Of a DNA stretch of 64,000 nt, positions 41,111 through 49,135 are shown piece after piece. Position 1 is the first letter of the stretch. The number at the start of each line of letters is the position of its first letter. Below the pieces are notes generated by a model. It did not search any database. It worked only from the letters and a program-made list of their open reading frames with translations, and was not told the DNA's origin. Both the position numbers and the translations under genes were made by a program. This DNA is from Ornithinimicrobium flavum (GTDB lineage Bacteria > Actinomycetota > Actinomycetes > Actinomycetales > Dermatophilaceae), in contig NZ_CP038213.1 in the NCBI RefSeq assembly GCF_004526345.1, forward strand, positions 186,001 through 250,000, given 5' to 3'.

Positions 41111-43117
41111 GTGACCACCCCGTCCCGGCGGCGGCTCCCCTGGCCCGCCGCACTCCCCGACGCGGCACGGGGTCGCATCGAGGCGATCCTGGACGACCTG
41201 CCCGAGCACCGGCGCACCACCTTCGCGCTGCGTGTCGACCGGTGGTGGGCCGACCTCGTCGAGGGCCTCGAGCCCTACCCCGACCCGGCCGCCGTGGCGG
41301 CCAGGGTCCTGGAGCTGGCCGCGGCCGCATACCGGGACCGCGAGGACGAGCTGCACCTGCTGGACGAGCGGCGCTCGCTGATGCCCGACTGGTTCCAGCG
41401 GCCCGAGATGATCGGCTACGCCGCCTACGCGGACCGGCTGGCGCCCGACGGTGCGGGCCTGCAGGGAGTCACCCGGCGGGTGCCGCACCTGCGGGAGCTC
41501 GGCGTCGGCTACCTCCACCTCATGCCCCTGCTGCAGCCCCGGCCGGCACCGCACGACGGCGGGTATGCCGTGGCCGACTACCGGTCCGTGCACTCCGACC
41601 TCGGCACCATGGACGAGCTGCGCGAGCTCGCCCGGGCCCTGCGGGGGGAGGGGATCAGCCTGTGCCTTGACCTCGTGCTCAACCACGTGGCCCGGGAGCA
41701 CGCGTGGGCGCAGGCCGCCCGGGCCGGCGACGAGCGCTACCGCCGCTACTTCCACGTCTACCCCGACCGGACCGAGCCCGACCGGTTCGAGCGCACGCTG
41801 CCGGAGGTCTTCCCCGACTTCGCGCCGGGCAACTTCACCTGGGACGACGAGCTGGACGGCTGGGTCTGGACGACCTTCAACAGCTACCAGTGGGACCTCG
41901 CCTGGGACAACCCCGACGTCTTCTGCGAGCTCGCGGACGTGGTGCTCTTCCTGGCCAACCAGGGCGTGGAGGTGCTGCGCCTGGACGCGATCGCCTTCCT
42001 GTGGAAGCGGATGGGCACCAGCTGCCAGAACCAGCCGGAGGTCCACCAGCTCACCCAGGCGCTGCGCGCCGTGTCGAAGATCGCCGCGCCGGCCGTGATC
42101 TTCAAGGCCGAGGCGATCGTCGGGCCGAACGAGGTCGTGGACTACCTGGGCCGTGGTCGGCACCGGGGCAAGGTGTCCGACCTCGCGTACCACAACAGCC
42201 TCATGGTGCAGGTGTGGTCGATGCTCGCGACCCGGGACAGCCGGCTGGCCACGCAGGCGCTGGGGCGATTCCCGCCGCCGCCGCCATCGTCCGCCTGGGT
42301 GACCTACCTGCGCTGCCACGACGACATCGGCTGGGCCATCGACGACGGCGACGCCCGGCGGGTGATGATCGACGGGCCGGCGCACCGGTCCTTCCTGTCG
42401 CGCTACTACTCCGGCGAGTTCGAGGGGTCACCCGCGCGCGGGCTGATCTTCCAGCACAACCCGGCGACCGGCGACGCCCGCATCTCCGGCTCCGCGGCCA
42501 GCCTGGCCGGTCTCGAGCGGGCGCTGGAGCAGCAGGAGGAGGCGGTGAACCTCGAGGAGCAGGAGGAGGCGGGCCGCGCGGTCGACGACGCGGTGGCCCG
42601 CCTGCTGCTGGGGTACGCCGTGGTCTTCGGCTTCGGCGGGGTCCCCGTGATCTGGTCCGGGGACGAGGTGGCCGCGCTCAACGACCGGGGCTGGGACGCC
42701 GTGCCGGAGCACGCCGAGGACAACCGCTGGGTGCACCGCCCGCGGCTGGAGGACAGCCGGGTCCGGGAGGCGGAGGAGGACCCGACGTCGCCGGTCGGAC
42801 GCGTCCTCGCCGGGATGCGGCACCTGGCCCGGGTGCGCGCGTCGCTGCCGCACCTGCACGCGGGGGTCGACGCCGAGCTGGTGGCGGCGCCCGACCCCGG
42901 GATCTTCGCGGTGCTGCGGCGGCACGCGCTGGGCCCCATGCTCGGCCTCTACAACATCACCGAGACGCCCCGGGCGGTGCCGGGCTGGTGGATCCGCGAG
43001 CAGGGCATGCCTGCGGAGGCCACGGTCGACGCCCTCAACGGCTACCCGCCCAACCGCACCGACGACGGCTCCGTCTGGCTGTCGACCTACCAGCCGGTCT
43101 GGCTCGTCCAGCGCTGA
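41111..43117 (+). CDS. Amylosucrase-like GH13 enzyme
   Basis: A 668-residue glycoside hydrolase family 13 protein. After a helical N-terminal domain (~1-90) the (beta/alpha)8 barrel shows LHLMPLLQPRP, LDLVLNHVAREH, VLRLDAIAFLWK with the nucleophile Asp, FKAEAIVG with the acid/base Glu and TYLRCHDDIGW with the transition-state Asp. The order and the NSYQWDLAWDNPDV segment match amylosucrase (GH13_4), which makes alpha-glucan from sucrose. An insert (LEQQEEAVNLEEQEEAG) lies in the barrel's C-terminal part. GTG 41111 is the likely start. With the importer upstream it suggests sucrose or alpha-glucoside use. Confidence 0.8.
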   Translation: MTTPSRRRLPWPAALPDAARGRIEAILDDLPEHRRTTFALRVDRWWADLVEGLEPYPDPAAVAARVLELAAAAYRDREDELHLLDERRSLMPDWFQRPEMIGYAAYADRLAPDGAGLQGVTRRVPHLRELGVGYLHLMPLLQPRPAPHDGGYAVADYRSVHSDLGTMDELRELARALRGEGISLCLDLVLNHVAREHAWAQAARAGDERYRRYFHVYPDRTEPDRFERTLPEVFPDFAPGNFTWDDELDGWVWTTFNSYQWDLAWDNPDVFCELADVVLFLANQGVEVLRLDAIAFLWKRMGTSCQNQPEVHQLTQALRAVSKIAAPAVIFKAEAIVGPNEVVDYLGRGRHRGKVSDLAYHNSLMVQVWSMLATRDSRLATQALGRFPPPPPSSAWVTYLRCHDDIGWAIDDGDARRVMIDGPAHRSFLSRYYSGEFEGSPARGLIFQHNPATGDARISGSAASLAGLERALEQQEEAVNLEEQEEAGRAVDDAVARLLLGYAVVFGFGGVPVIWSGDEVAALNDRGWDAVPEHAEDNRWVHRPRLEDSRVREAEEDPTSPVGRVLAGMRHLARVRASLPHLHAGVDAELVAAPDPGIFAVLRRHALGPMLGLYNITETPRAVPGWWIREQGMPAEATVDALNGYPPNRTDDGSVWLSTYQPVWLVQR

Positions 43118-43232
43118 GCCCGGTTGCGGTCGGGGCCGCCGTGGCCCACCGTCCTCCTCGCCGGGGTCCACGGTCCTGGACGCGACCGACCGGCGGCCGC
43201 GCACTCACGGATGCGCGACCACCGGTCGGGGT

Positions 43233-43253
43233 GACCGGCGCAGCGCGCCGGTC
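43233..43253. terminator. Hairpin between convergent genes
   Basis: GACCGGCGC (43233-43241) and GCGCCGGTC (43245-43253) with a 3-base loop, between the amylosucrase-like gene and the Cys-rich gene, which converge. It could serve both. Confidence 0.6.
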
Positions 43254-43302
43254 GGGTGACCGGGTCAGGGGGTCCCGGTCGTCCAGGGGGTGAGGGGCCG
43301 GG

Positions 43303-43482
43303 TCAGCGGCCGAAGAGCTTGGCGAAGAAGCCGCCCTCCGCAGGCTGAGAGCCCACCTCGGCGCTCTCGTGGCCGCTGCACCACTGGCCGGCGGGCACGC
43401 CGCGGCGGACCTGGTCGACGTGCTGGCCGCACCCGGCCCAGGTCGTCTTGCCGCAGGTGCGACAGGTGGTGGCTCGGCACAT
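43303..43482 (-). CDS. Small Cys-rich zinc-ribbon-like protein (59 aa)
   Basis: MCRATTCRTCGKTTWAGCGQHVDQVRRGVPAGQWCSGH, then an acidic linker and GGFFAKLFGR. Five cysteines in C-x4-C-x2-C...C and W-C-x-G-H arrangement look like a metal site. ATG 43482 follows GAGGAG. I have the impression of close relatives in other actinobacteria, but no function is known. A CsoR-like operator overlaps its promoter, which suggests response to copper or reactive sulfur. Confidence 0.7.
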   Translation of the reverse strand: MCRATTCRTCGKTTWAGCGQHVDQVRRGVPAGQWCSGHESAEVGSQPAEGGFFAKLFGR

Positions 43483-43516
43483 GATGGATCTCCTCCGCGT
43501 GGGGAACGTTTCGTCC

Positions 43517-43536
43517 AATATACCCAGGGGGGTATG
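43517..43536 (-). promoter_or_regulatory. CsoR/RicR-type operator overlapping a -10 box
   Basis: TATACCCAGGGGGGTATG (43519-43536) is the TATACCC-N-GGGTAT(A) palindrome typical of actinobacterial CsoR-family sites. On the minus strand TATATT (43522-43517) would be the -10 box of the Cys-rich gene. A CsoR-family repressor should therefore occlude the promoter; none is in the window. Confidence 0.6.
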
Positions 43537-43642
43537 CAGGGTGCAAGTTCGCGCGCTCCCGTGCGGCCGTCGCATCCGCTGTCCCCGCCGCGCCACCGCC
43601 TCCCCACCGTCCCCTCACGGCTCCCCACCGTCCCCTCACCGT

Positions 43643-43690
43643 ATGGACAAGGAAGACCGACATGGACCAGGTCGAGAGCGTTGTCTATCC
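43643..43690. repeat. Dispersed hairpin repeat, copy A
   Basis: This stretch (core GGACAAGGAAGA...GGACCAGGTCGAGA...TTGTC) recurs in inverse orientation at 50728-50782 with only a few differences over ~48 bases. CATGGACC inside it pairs with GGTCCATG about 40 bases downstream. Confidence 0.7.
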
Positions 43691-43732
43691 GCATCGTCGT
43701 GGTCCATGCGGCCGGGCTGCCGGCCCGGCTGG

Positions 43733-44215
43733 TCAGCCGCTGCGCCGTCGGACGAGGTCCATGGCGCGGACCTGGTCGAGAGCGGCGAGGTGGGGGAGAG
43801 GGTCGAGGCGCTGCCGCTCCACCACGTCGGTCAAGGTGGTGCGCACGACGGCCCGCAGCTCCTCGGGGTCCCACGGCTTGGCCAGGTAGTGGTCCAGGCC
43901 GCCGAGGTTGACCGCGCGGATCGTGTCCTGGTGGTCGGCCTGGCCGGTGACGAGCACGGTGGCCACGTGTGCCGTCTCCGGCCGGGAGGCCAGCTCGACG
44001 AGGAAGTCGACGCCGGACGTCCCCGGGAGCCGGTGATCGGCAAGGACCACGGCCAGCACGTCACCGTCCCTCGCGATCTCCTCCAGCACCTCCCGGGCGT
44101 CGGGCACGTCCTGGGCCGGCTCGACGCGGACCGTCGCGGCCAGCGGCTCCAGGTCGCGCTCCAGCGCCTCCCGGACGTCCGGCTCGTCCTCGAGCACCAG
44201 CACGGCGAGCTTCAT
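43733..44215 (-). CDS. Single-domain response regulator
   Basis: A 160-residue receiver-only protein: VLVLEDEPDVREAL (acidic pair), LADHRLPGTSG with the phospho-acceptor Asp, VTGQADHQD and LAKPWDPEELR with the conserved Lys. No DNA-binding domain follows; a ~40-residue helical tail ends the protein. Its start overlaps the stop of the histidine kinase (ATGA), so the two form a pair. Confidence 0.85.
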   Translation of the reverse strand: MKLAVLVLEDEPDVREALERDLEPLAATVRVEPAQDVPDAREVLEEIARDGDVLAVVLADHRLPGTSGVDFLVELASRPETAHVATVLVTGQADHQDTIRAVNLGGLDHYLAKPWDPEELRAVVRTTLTDVVERQRLDPLPHLAALDQVRAMDLVRRRSG

Positions 44216-46350
44216 CGGTCCTCCTGCGGGTCGGTGGGTTCCGCGCCGAGGAGAGGCCCGGGGTGGACCGGGAGCTCGACGCTGAAGACGGTGCGTCCGG
44301 GAACGGTGTCGAGCGACATCCGCCCGCCGTGACGGGCCACGATGCTGCTGGCGATCCCCAGCCCGAGGCCGAGGCCGTAGCGGACCACGCCGTGCTTGGT
44401 CGTGAAGCGCGGGGTGAAGATCTGCCCGCGCAGCTCATCCGGCACCCCCGGGCCGTCGTCCTCGACCCGGACGCGGACCGCCGTGGTCGGTCCGGGCTCC
44501 TGCGGTCCGGCTCCCCGCGCCGGCACGCGGGAGCCGCAAACGGTCCGAGCGCCCTCAACCGGCGCCGGAGCGGGCGAGCCGTCAACGGTCCGAGCGCCTT
44601 CGACCGGCGCCGGAGCGCGGGAGCCGTCAGGGGTCCGGACGCCCTCGACCCGCACCGTGACGTGGCCCTGCCGATGGTCGCCACCGCCCCCGCTCTCCCG
44701 GCGCCCCGGCTCGCTGCCCCCGCTCTCCCGGCTCCCCGGCTCGCCCTCCGCCGCCAGCGCGTCGGCGGCGTTGGAGAGCAGGTTGGTCCACACCTGGGTG
44801 AGCAGGCCGGGGCCGCTGGGCACGAGGGGCAGCCCGGGCTCGATCTCCACCTCGACCGTCAGCCCCCGCAGCCGGTGCTCGAGCAGACGGAGCGCGTCCT
44901 GCACCGTGGCGCCCACGTCGGTGGGCTCGGTCAGCCGGTCCTCCGGGGTCCCGGGCCGGGCGTGGGTGCGCAGCGTCGACACGAGGGTCGCGATGTGGTG
45001 CCCGGCGACCCGGACCCCGCGCAGGGTGCTGCCGATCGCGGCGGCGGCCTCGACGCGCGCCAGGGCCTGCGGGGGTCCCTGCAGCAGCCGCCGGGCCTCC
45101 GCGGGGGTGCGGACCCCGGCGGCGACGAGCCGGCGGACGGTGGCCGGGTCGCGGACCACCTCGGCCAGCCCTCGACGGAGCGCCCGCTCCTCGCGCGCCG
45201 GGAGGTGGTCCCGCTCCTCGGCGGTGACCAGGGCCTGCAGCTCGGGCGAGCGCTCGCCGTCCGGCCCGAGCAGCCGGCGCAGGTCCGCCGACAGGTGGTC
45301 CACCCCCCGGGTCACGGTCGCGGCGGGGTTGTTGAGCTCGTGGGCGATCCCGGCGGTGAGCTCACCCAGCGTGGCCAGCCGCGCCTGCTCCACCAGCCCG
45401 GCCCGCGCCGCCCGGAGCTCCTCGTTGGCCTCGCGCAGCTGGCTGCTGAGCAGGGCGTTCTGCAGGTGCAGCTCCTCCGAGCGACGCAGCCGTCGCGTGA
45501 GTGCGCGCACCGACAGGGCCATGAGCATCGTCCCGACCCGCGGGTCGAGCGTGAGCGCGCGGTCGAGCTGCTCCAGGGTGAGGGAGACGAGCTCGCAGTC
45601 CGTCGTGGTGCGGGCGGTGACGGCGCTGTCCTGCATCTCGGTCAGGGCCATCAGCCCGACGAGCGGCCCGGTCGAGGCGTGGTGCAGGACGACCTCACCC
45701 GCTCCGGACCGCACCGTCAGCGCCACCCGCCCCCGCAGGACGAGGAAGACCTGGGTGAGCCGCTCGTCGGGGCCGGCGATCCGGACCCCGGCCCGGACGT
45801 AGACGCGCGGCCGGGGTCCCAGGACCGACTCCAGCGCCTCGAGCAGCTCGGCCGCCGCGGTCCGCGGGTCGGTCCCCAGGTGTCGCAGGAGGGCGCTGTC
45901 ACCGCGCTGCCCCGGGGCCGGCCGACCGAAGAGGTGGGCGGCGCGGTGGACCTGGGCCTCGGCATACCGGGCCAGGTTGCCGGCCGTCCACGGGGCGGCG
46001 ACCACCCCGTCGACCCGGCCCGCGTCGACGCTCGCGGACATGTCCGAGAGCGAGGAGCGGGTGGTCACCAGGAGGAACCTGGCCCGGGCGAGCGCCGGCA
46101 CCCGGTCCAACGCCCGCACCACCTCGTCGACGTCGACGGAGTTCGCCCCCGCGTCGTCCACGAGCACGACCAGCGGCACCCACGCGTCAGCAGGAGGCGA
46201 CCAGGTGGCGAGCTCCGCAGCCGTGGGCACCCGGTGCACCGGGCCGCCGACCCCCGCGAGCTCCTCCGCGGCCAGCGCCGCCAGCTCCCCCCGCCCCACG
46301 ACGACCGTGACGGTCACCCCGGGGCCCGGACCGTCGGACGACACGGTCAC
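44212..46350 (-). CDS. Histidine kinase with cyclic-nucleotide-type sensor domain
   Basis: A 712-residue protein from GTG 46350, overlapping the transporter stop by GTGA. Order: receiver-like N-terminal domain (~10-120), cNMP-binding beta-roll (~165-270; VFLVLRGRVALTVRSGAGEVVLHHASTGPLVGLMAL), coiled coil, HisKA with phospho-His in LGELTAGIAHELNN (~335), an inserted helical region, then HATPase with N-box VWTNLLSNAADAL and G-boxes DDGPGVPDEL and GLGLGIA. A 15-residue repeat insertion sits between the N- and G-boxes. The co-operonic SLC13 gene suggests it senses transport or availability of a dicarboxylate. Confidence 0.85.
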   Translation of the reverse strand: MTVSSDGPGPGVTVTVVVGRGELAALAAEELAGVGGPVHRVPTAAELATWSPPADAWVPLVVLVDDAGANSVDVDEVVRALDRVPALARARFLLVTTRSSLSDMSASVDAGRVDGVVAAPWTAGNLARYAEAQVHRAAHLFGRPAPGQRGDSALLRHLGTDPRTAAAELLEALESVLGPRPRVYVRAGVRIAGPDERLTQVFLVLRGRVALTVRSGAGEVVLHHASTGPLVGLMALTEMQDSAVTARTTTDCELVSLTLEQLDRALTLDPRVGTMLMALSVRALTRRLRRSEELHLQNALLSSQLREANEELRAARAGLVEQARLATLGELTAGIAHELNNPAATVTRGVDHLSADLRRLLGPDGERSPELQALVTAEERDHLPAREERALRRGLAEVVRDPATVRRLVAAGVRTPAEARRLLQGPPQALARVEAAAAIGSTLRGVRVAGHHIATLVSTLRTHARPGTPEDRLTEPTDVGATVQDALRLLEHRLRGLTVEVEIEPGLPLVPSGPGLLTQVWTNLLSNAADALAAEGEPGSRESGGSEPGRRESGGGGDHRQGHVTVRVEGVRTPDGSRAPAPVEGARTVDGSPAPAPVEGARTVCGSRVPARGAGPQEPGPTTAVRVRVEDDGPGVPDELRGQIFTPRFTTKHGVVRYGLGLGLGIASSIVARHGGRMSLDTVPGRTVFSVELPVHPGPLLGAEPTDPQEDR
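44521..44650. repeat. In-frame 45-bp tandem repeat in the histidine kinase gene
   Basis: Units start at 44541, 44586 and 44631, with a partial unit before them. They encode PVEGARTVDGSPAPA-type 15-residue repeats inside the kinase ATPase domain. Confidence 0.8.
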
Positions 46351-47723
46351 AACCCGACCAGCGCCCAGTAGCGGGGCAGCACGAGCGCGGTGAGGAACAG
46401 GCCGGTGAGCCCGACCACCATGCCCGCCACGGCCATCTGCGGGGTCGTGATGGTGCCGGTGGCGTAGGCGATGGCGTTCGGCGGGGTGGAGACGGGCAGG
46501 AACATGCCCAGCCCGCACGAGACCGCCACCACGAGGGCCACGACGGCCAGGTCCAGGCCGAGCGTGCCGGCGAGGGCCAGGGCGATGGGCACGAGCAGGT
46601 TGGCCGTCGCCGAGTTGGAGATCACCGCGCTCAGGGCCACCCCGACGCCCGCGAGCGCCAGGAGCAGCACCACGCCGGGCAGCTGCGACCAGTCCACCAG
46701 CGAGATCAGCCACGCGTCGAGACCGCTGGCCCCCACGCCGTGCCCCAGCGCGATGCCGCCCGCGACCAGCCACAGCACGGGCCACTGCAGCGCGCGCAGG
46801 TCGTCCCCGGTCATGACGGTGGTGGCCAGGAGCACGACCACCGGCAGGAAACCCACCGTGGTGGACGGTATGCCGTGCAGCGCCTCGGTCAGCCACAGCA
46901 GCACCGTGGCCCCGGCCGTGACGTAGAAGACGACGGCCGCCGGGCTCCGGGAGAAGCGCGCCTCCAGCTGCAGGTCCAGCGGGGTCCGGGCCGGCACGTA
47001 GCGCCAGCTGAGGAAGGCCCAGCCGAGCAGCAGCAGGAACAGGACCAGCGGCACCGTCGCCGCCATCCAGCCGACGAAGGAGATGCTCTCGCCCTGCGCG
47101 GCCAGGGCCCCCAGTGCGATCGCGTTGGGAGGTGAGCCCACCGGGGTGCCCATCCCGCCGACGTTGGCCGCGATCGGGATGGCGAGGGCGAAACCGGTGC
47201 GCGCGGCCACGCTCGGCAGGCCCGCGAGCACCGGCAGGAGGACGGCGAACATCGTCGCGGTCGTCGCCGTGTTGGACATGAACATCGACAGTGCCGCGGT
47301 CATGAGGATGAGCGCCAGCATCGCCCGGCGGGCGTCCCCGCGGAACGGGGTGAGGAACAACGCCGCCAGGTTCTTGTCCAGGGCGTACTTCGCGGCCCCG
47401 TCGGCGATGAGGAAACCGCCCAGGAAGAGGATGATCACCGGGTCGGCCAGCGCGGCCCAGAACTCCCGGGAGGTCGCCGGCGGCTCGCCCAGCGGCACGA
47501 GGGCCTGCTCGGTGAGCATGAGCACCTCGAGGAAGATGATGAGCACCGCGGTCGCCACCAGCGGGATCGCCTCGGTGACGAAGAGCACGATGGCCATGAG
47601 GAAGATGGCCAGCATCCGCTCCCCGGGCTCCTCCAGCCCCGGCACGTCCAGCACCAGCGGCAGCAGGAAGGCCAGCACGGCCACGAGCCCCCCGACCAGG
47701 CGGGTGCGCGAGCGGGCGGGCAT
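46347..47723 (-). CDS. SLC13-family (DASS) sodium/dicarboxylate symporter
   Basis: A 458-residue transporter with about 11-12 membrane segments. The two SNT-type motifs are visible: MFMSNTATTATMFAVLLP and ISNSATANLLVPIALAL, each followed by a PPNA loop (GSPPNAIALG and VSTPPNAIAYA). It imports C4-dicarboxylates, citrate or sulfate with Na+; substrate unresolved. First gene of a three-gene operon with the kinase and regulator. Confidence 0.87.
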   Translation of the reverse strand: MPARSRTRLVGGLVAVLAFLLPLVLDVPGLEEPGERMLAIFLMAIVLFVTEAIPLVATAVLIIFLEVLMLTEQALVPLGEPPATSREFWAALADPVIILFLGGFLIADGAAKYALDKNLAALFLTPFRGDARRAMLALILMTAALSMFMSNTATTATMFAVLLPVLAGLPSVAARTGFALAIPIAANVGGMGTPVGSPPNAIALGALAAQGESISFVGWMAATVPLVLFLLLLGWAFLSWRYVPARTPLDLQLEARFSRSPAAVVFYVTAGATVLLWLTEALHGIPSTTVGFLPVVVLLATTVMTGDDLRALQWPVLWLVAGGIALGHGVGASGLDAWLISLVDWSQLPGVVLLLALAGVGVALSAVISNSATANLLVPIALALAGTLGLDLAVVALVVAVSCGLGMFLPVSTPPNAIAYATGTITTPQMAVAGMVVGLTGLFLTALVLPRYWALVGL

Positions 47724-47765
47724 GTGCCCAGGCTATCGCCGCCCCCATCGTGCTCCCGGCGGGCA

Positions 47766-47771
47766 TAGAGT
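47766..47771 (+). promoter_or_regulatory. Putative -10 box for the SLC1-type symporter gene
   Basis: TAGAGT; transcription would start near 47778 with a ~26-base leader holding GGAAGGA. Confidence 0.45.
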
Positions 47772-47803
47772 GCGCCTCATCACCTCGGTGGAAGGACGTG
47801 CTC

Positions 47804-49102
47804 GTGCGCAAGATCGGACTGCTCCCCCGCATCGGGATCGCCATCGTCCTGGGCATCGTCCTCGGGCTCGTCCTGCCGGACGCGGTGACGCGGGTCTTCG
47901 TCACCTTCAACGGGCTGTTCGGCAACTTCCTGGGGTTCATCATCCCGCTGCTCATCCTGGGCCTCATCACCCCGGCGATCTCCGAGCTGGGACGTGGCGC
48001 GGGCAAGTGGCTCGCGATCACGGCCGGGGTCGCCTACACCTCGACGGTGACGGCCGGCCTGCTCGCCTTCGCGGTGTCGATGGCCCTCTTCCCGCTCATG
48101 CTGGAGGAGGGGTCCTTCAGCGAGGTCGCCAACCCGGAGGAGGGGCTGCTCACCTCATACTTCACCGTCGAGATGCCCCCGGCCTTCGGCGTGATGACCG
48201 CCCTGATCCTGGCCTTCGTCATCGGCATCACGCTGACGATCATCGAGGGGGAGACCCTGGAGCGGGGCTTCGTGGAGTTCCGCGCCATCATCGAGAAGGT
48301 CATCGCGGGCGTCATCATCCCCCTGCTGCCGCTCTACATCTTCGGCATCTTCCTCAACATGACCGCCGCCGGGCAGGTGTGGGAGGTCATCACCACCTTC
48401 ATCGGCGTCATCCTCGTCGTCTTCGCGCTGACGGTCGTGCTGCTGCTCCTGCAGTTCACCCTCGCGGGCCTGGTCGCCGGACGCAATCCCGTCCGGTCCC
48501 TGCTCACGATGCTGCCCGCCTACGCCACGGCGCTCGGCACGAGCTCCTCGGCCGCCACGATCCCCGTCACCCTGCGGCAGGCGATCGCGATGGGGGTGCG
48601 GCGGCCGGTCGCGTCCTTCGTCATCCCGCTGTGCGCGACCATCCACCTGGCCGGCTCGACCACGAAGATCGTCTCCTTCTCGCTGGCCGTCATGCTGCTC
48701 GCCGGGATCGAGATCAACGTCGCGGTCTTCGTCGGCTTCATCTTCATGCTCGGCATCACGATGGTCGCCGCGCCCGGGGTGCCCGGCGGCGCGATCGTCA
48801 CCGCGGCCGGGCTGCTGTCCTCGATGCTCGGCTTCACCGAGCCGCAGGTGGGCCTGATGATCGCCACCTACATCGCCATCGACTCCTTCGGGACGGCGAC
48901 CAACGTCACCGGTGACGGTGCGATCGCGCTGCTCATCGACAAGCTCGCCGGCAGCGAGCTCGACGACGCCGAGCTCGTCGAGGACGAGGAGGGTCGCCTG
49001 GTCCGGGTCGAGGTCGACGAGGAGGGGCACGTCGTGGAGGAGGAGATCACCGGTATGGCGCACCCGGGCGACCCGGACGGGTGGACGACCCCGAGGCCCT
49101 GA
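47804..49102 (+). CDS. Dicarboxylate/amino acid:cation symporter (SLC1/DAACS family)
   Basis: A 432-residue transporter from GTG 47804 (7 bases after AAGGA; GTG 47798 is an alternative). Eight membrane segments plus re-entrant loops. Family motifs: LGTSSSAATIPVTL (HP1 serine-rich loop), a Gly-rich re-entrant HP2 region (APGVPGGAIVTAAGLL), and the TM8 substrate site DSFGTATNVTGDGAIALLID. A ~45-residue acidic C-terminal tail (DDAELVEDEEGRLVRVEVDEEGHVVEEE) is unusual. It imports glutamate, aspartate or a dicarboxylate and is divergent from the SLC13 operon. Confidence 0.87.
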   Translation: MRKIGLLPRIGIAIVLGIVLGLVLPDAVTRVFVTFNGLFGNFLGFIIPLLILGLITPAISELGRGAGKWLAITAGVAYTSTVTAGLLAFAVSMALFPLMLEEGSFSEVANPEEGLLTSYFTVEMPPAFGVMTALILAFVIGITLTIIEGETLERGFVEFRAIIEKVIAGVIIPLLPLYIFGIFLNMTAAGQVWEVITTFIGVILVVFALTVVLLLLQFTLAGLVAGRNPVRSLLTMLPAYATALGTSSSAATIPVTLRQAIAMGVRRPVASFVIPLCATIHLAGSTTKIVSFSLAVMLLAGIEINVAVFVGFIFMLGITMVAAPGVPGGAIVTAAGLLSSMLGFTEPQVGLMIATYIAIDSFGTATNVTGDGAIALLIDKLAGSELDDAELVEDEEGRLVRVEVDEEGHVVEEEITGMAHPGDPDGWTTPRP

Positions 49103-49123
49103 GCACGGCATACCCCTGCTGGC

Positions 49124-49129
49124 TAGGCT
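49124..49129 (+). promoter_or_regulatory. Leaderless -10 box for the Mur ligase gene
   Basis: TAGGCT ends 6 bases before the ATG at 49136. An over-represented octamer copy (GGCATACC) lies just upstream. Confidence 0.55.
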
Positions 49130-49135
49130 GTGCCC

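Noticed and set aside
46351..48021. The histidine kinase frame stays open far upstream on the minus strand.
   Set aside because: That stretch is an out-of-frame shadow of the SLC13 gene; the GTG at 46350 in the GTGA overlap starts the recognisable domains.
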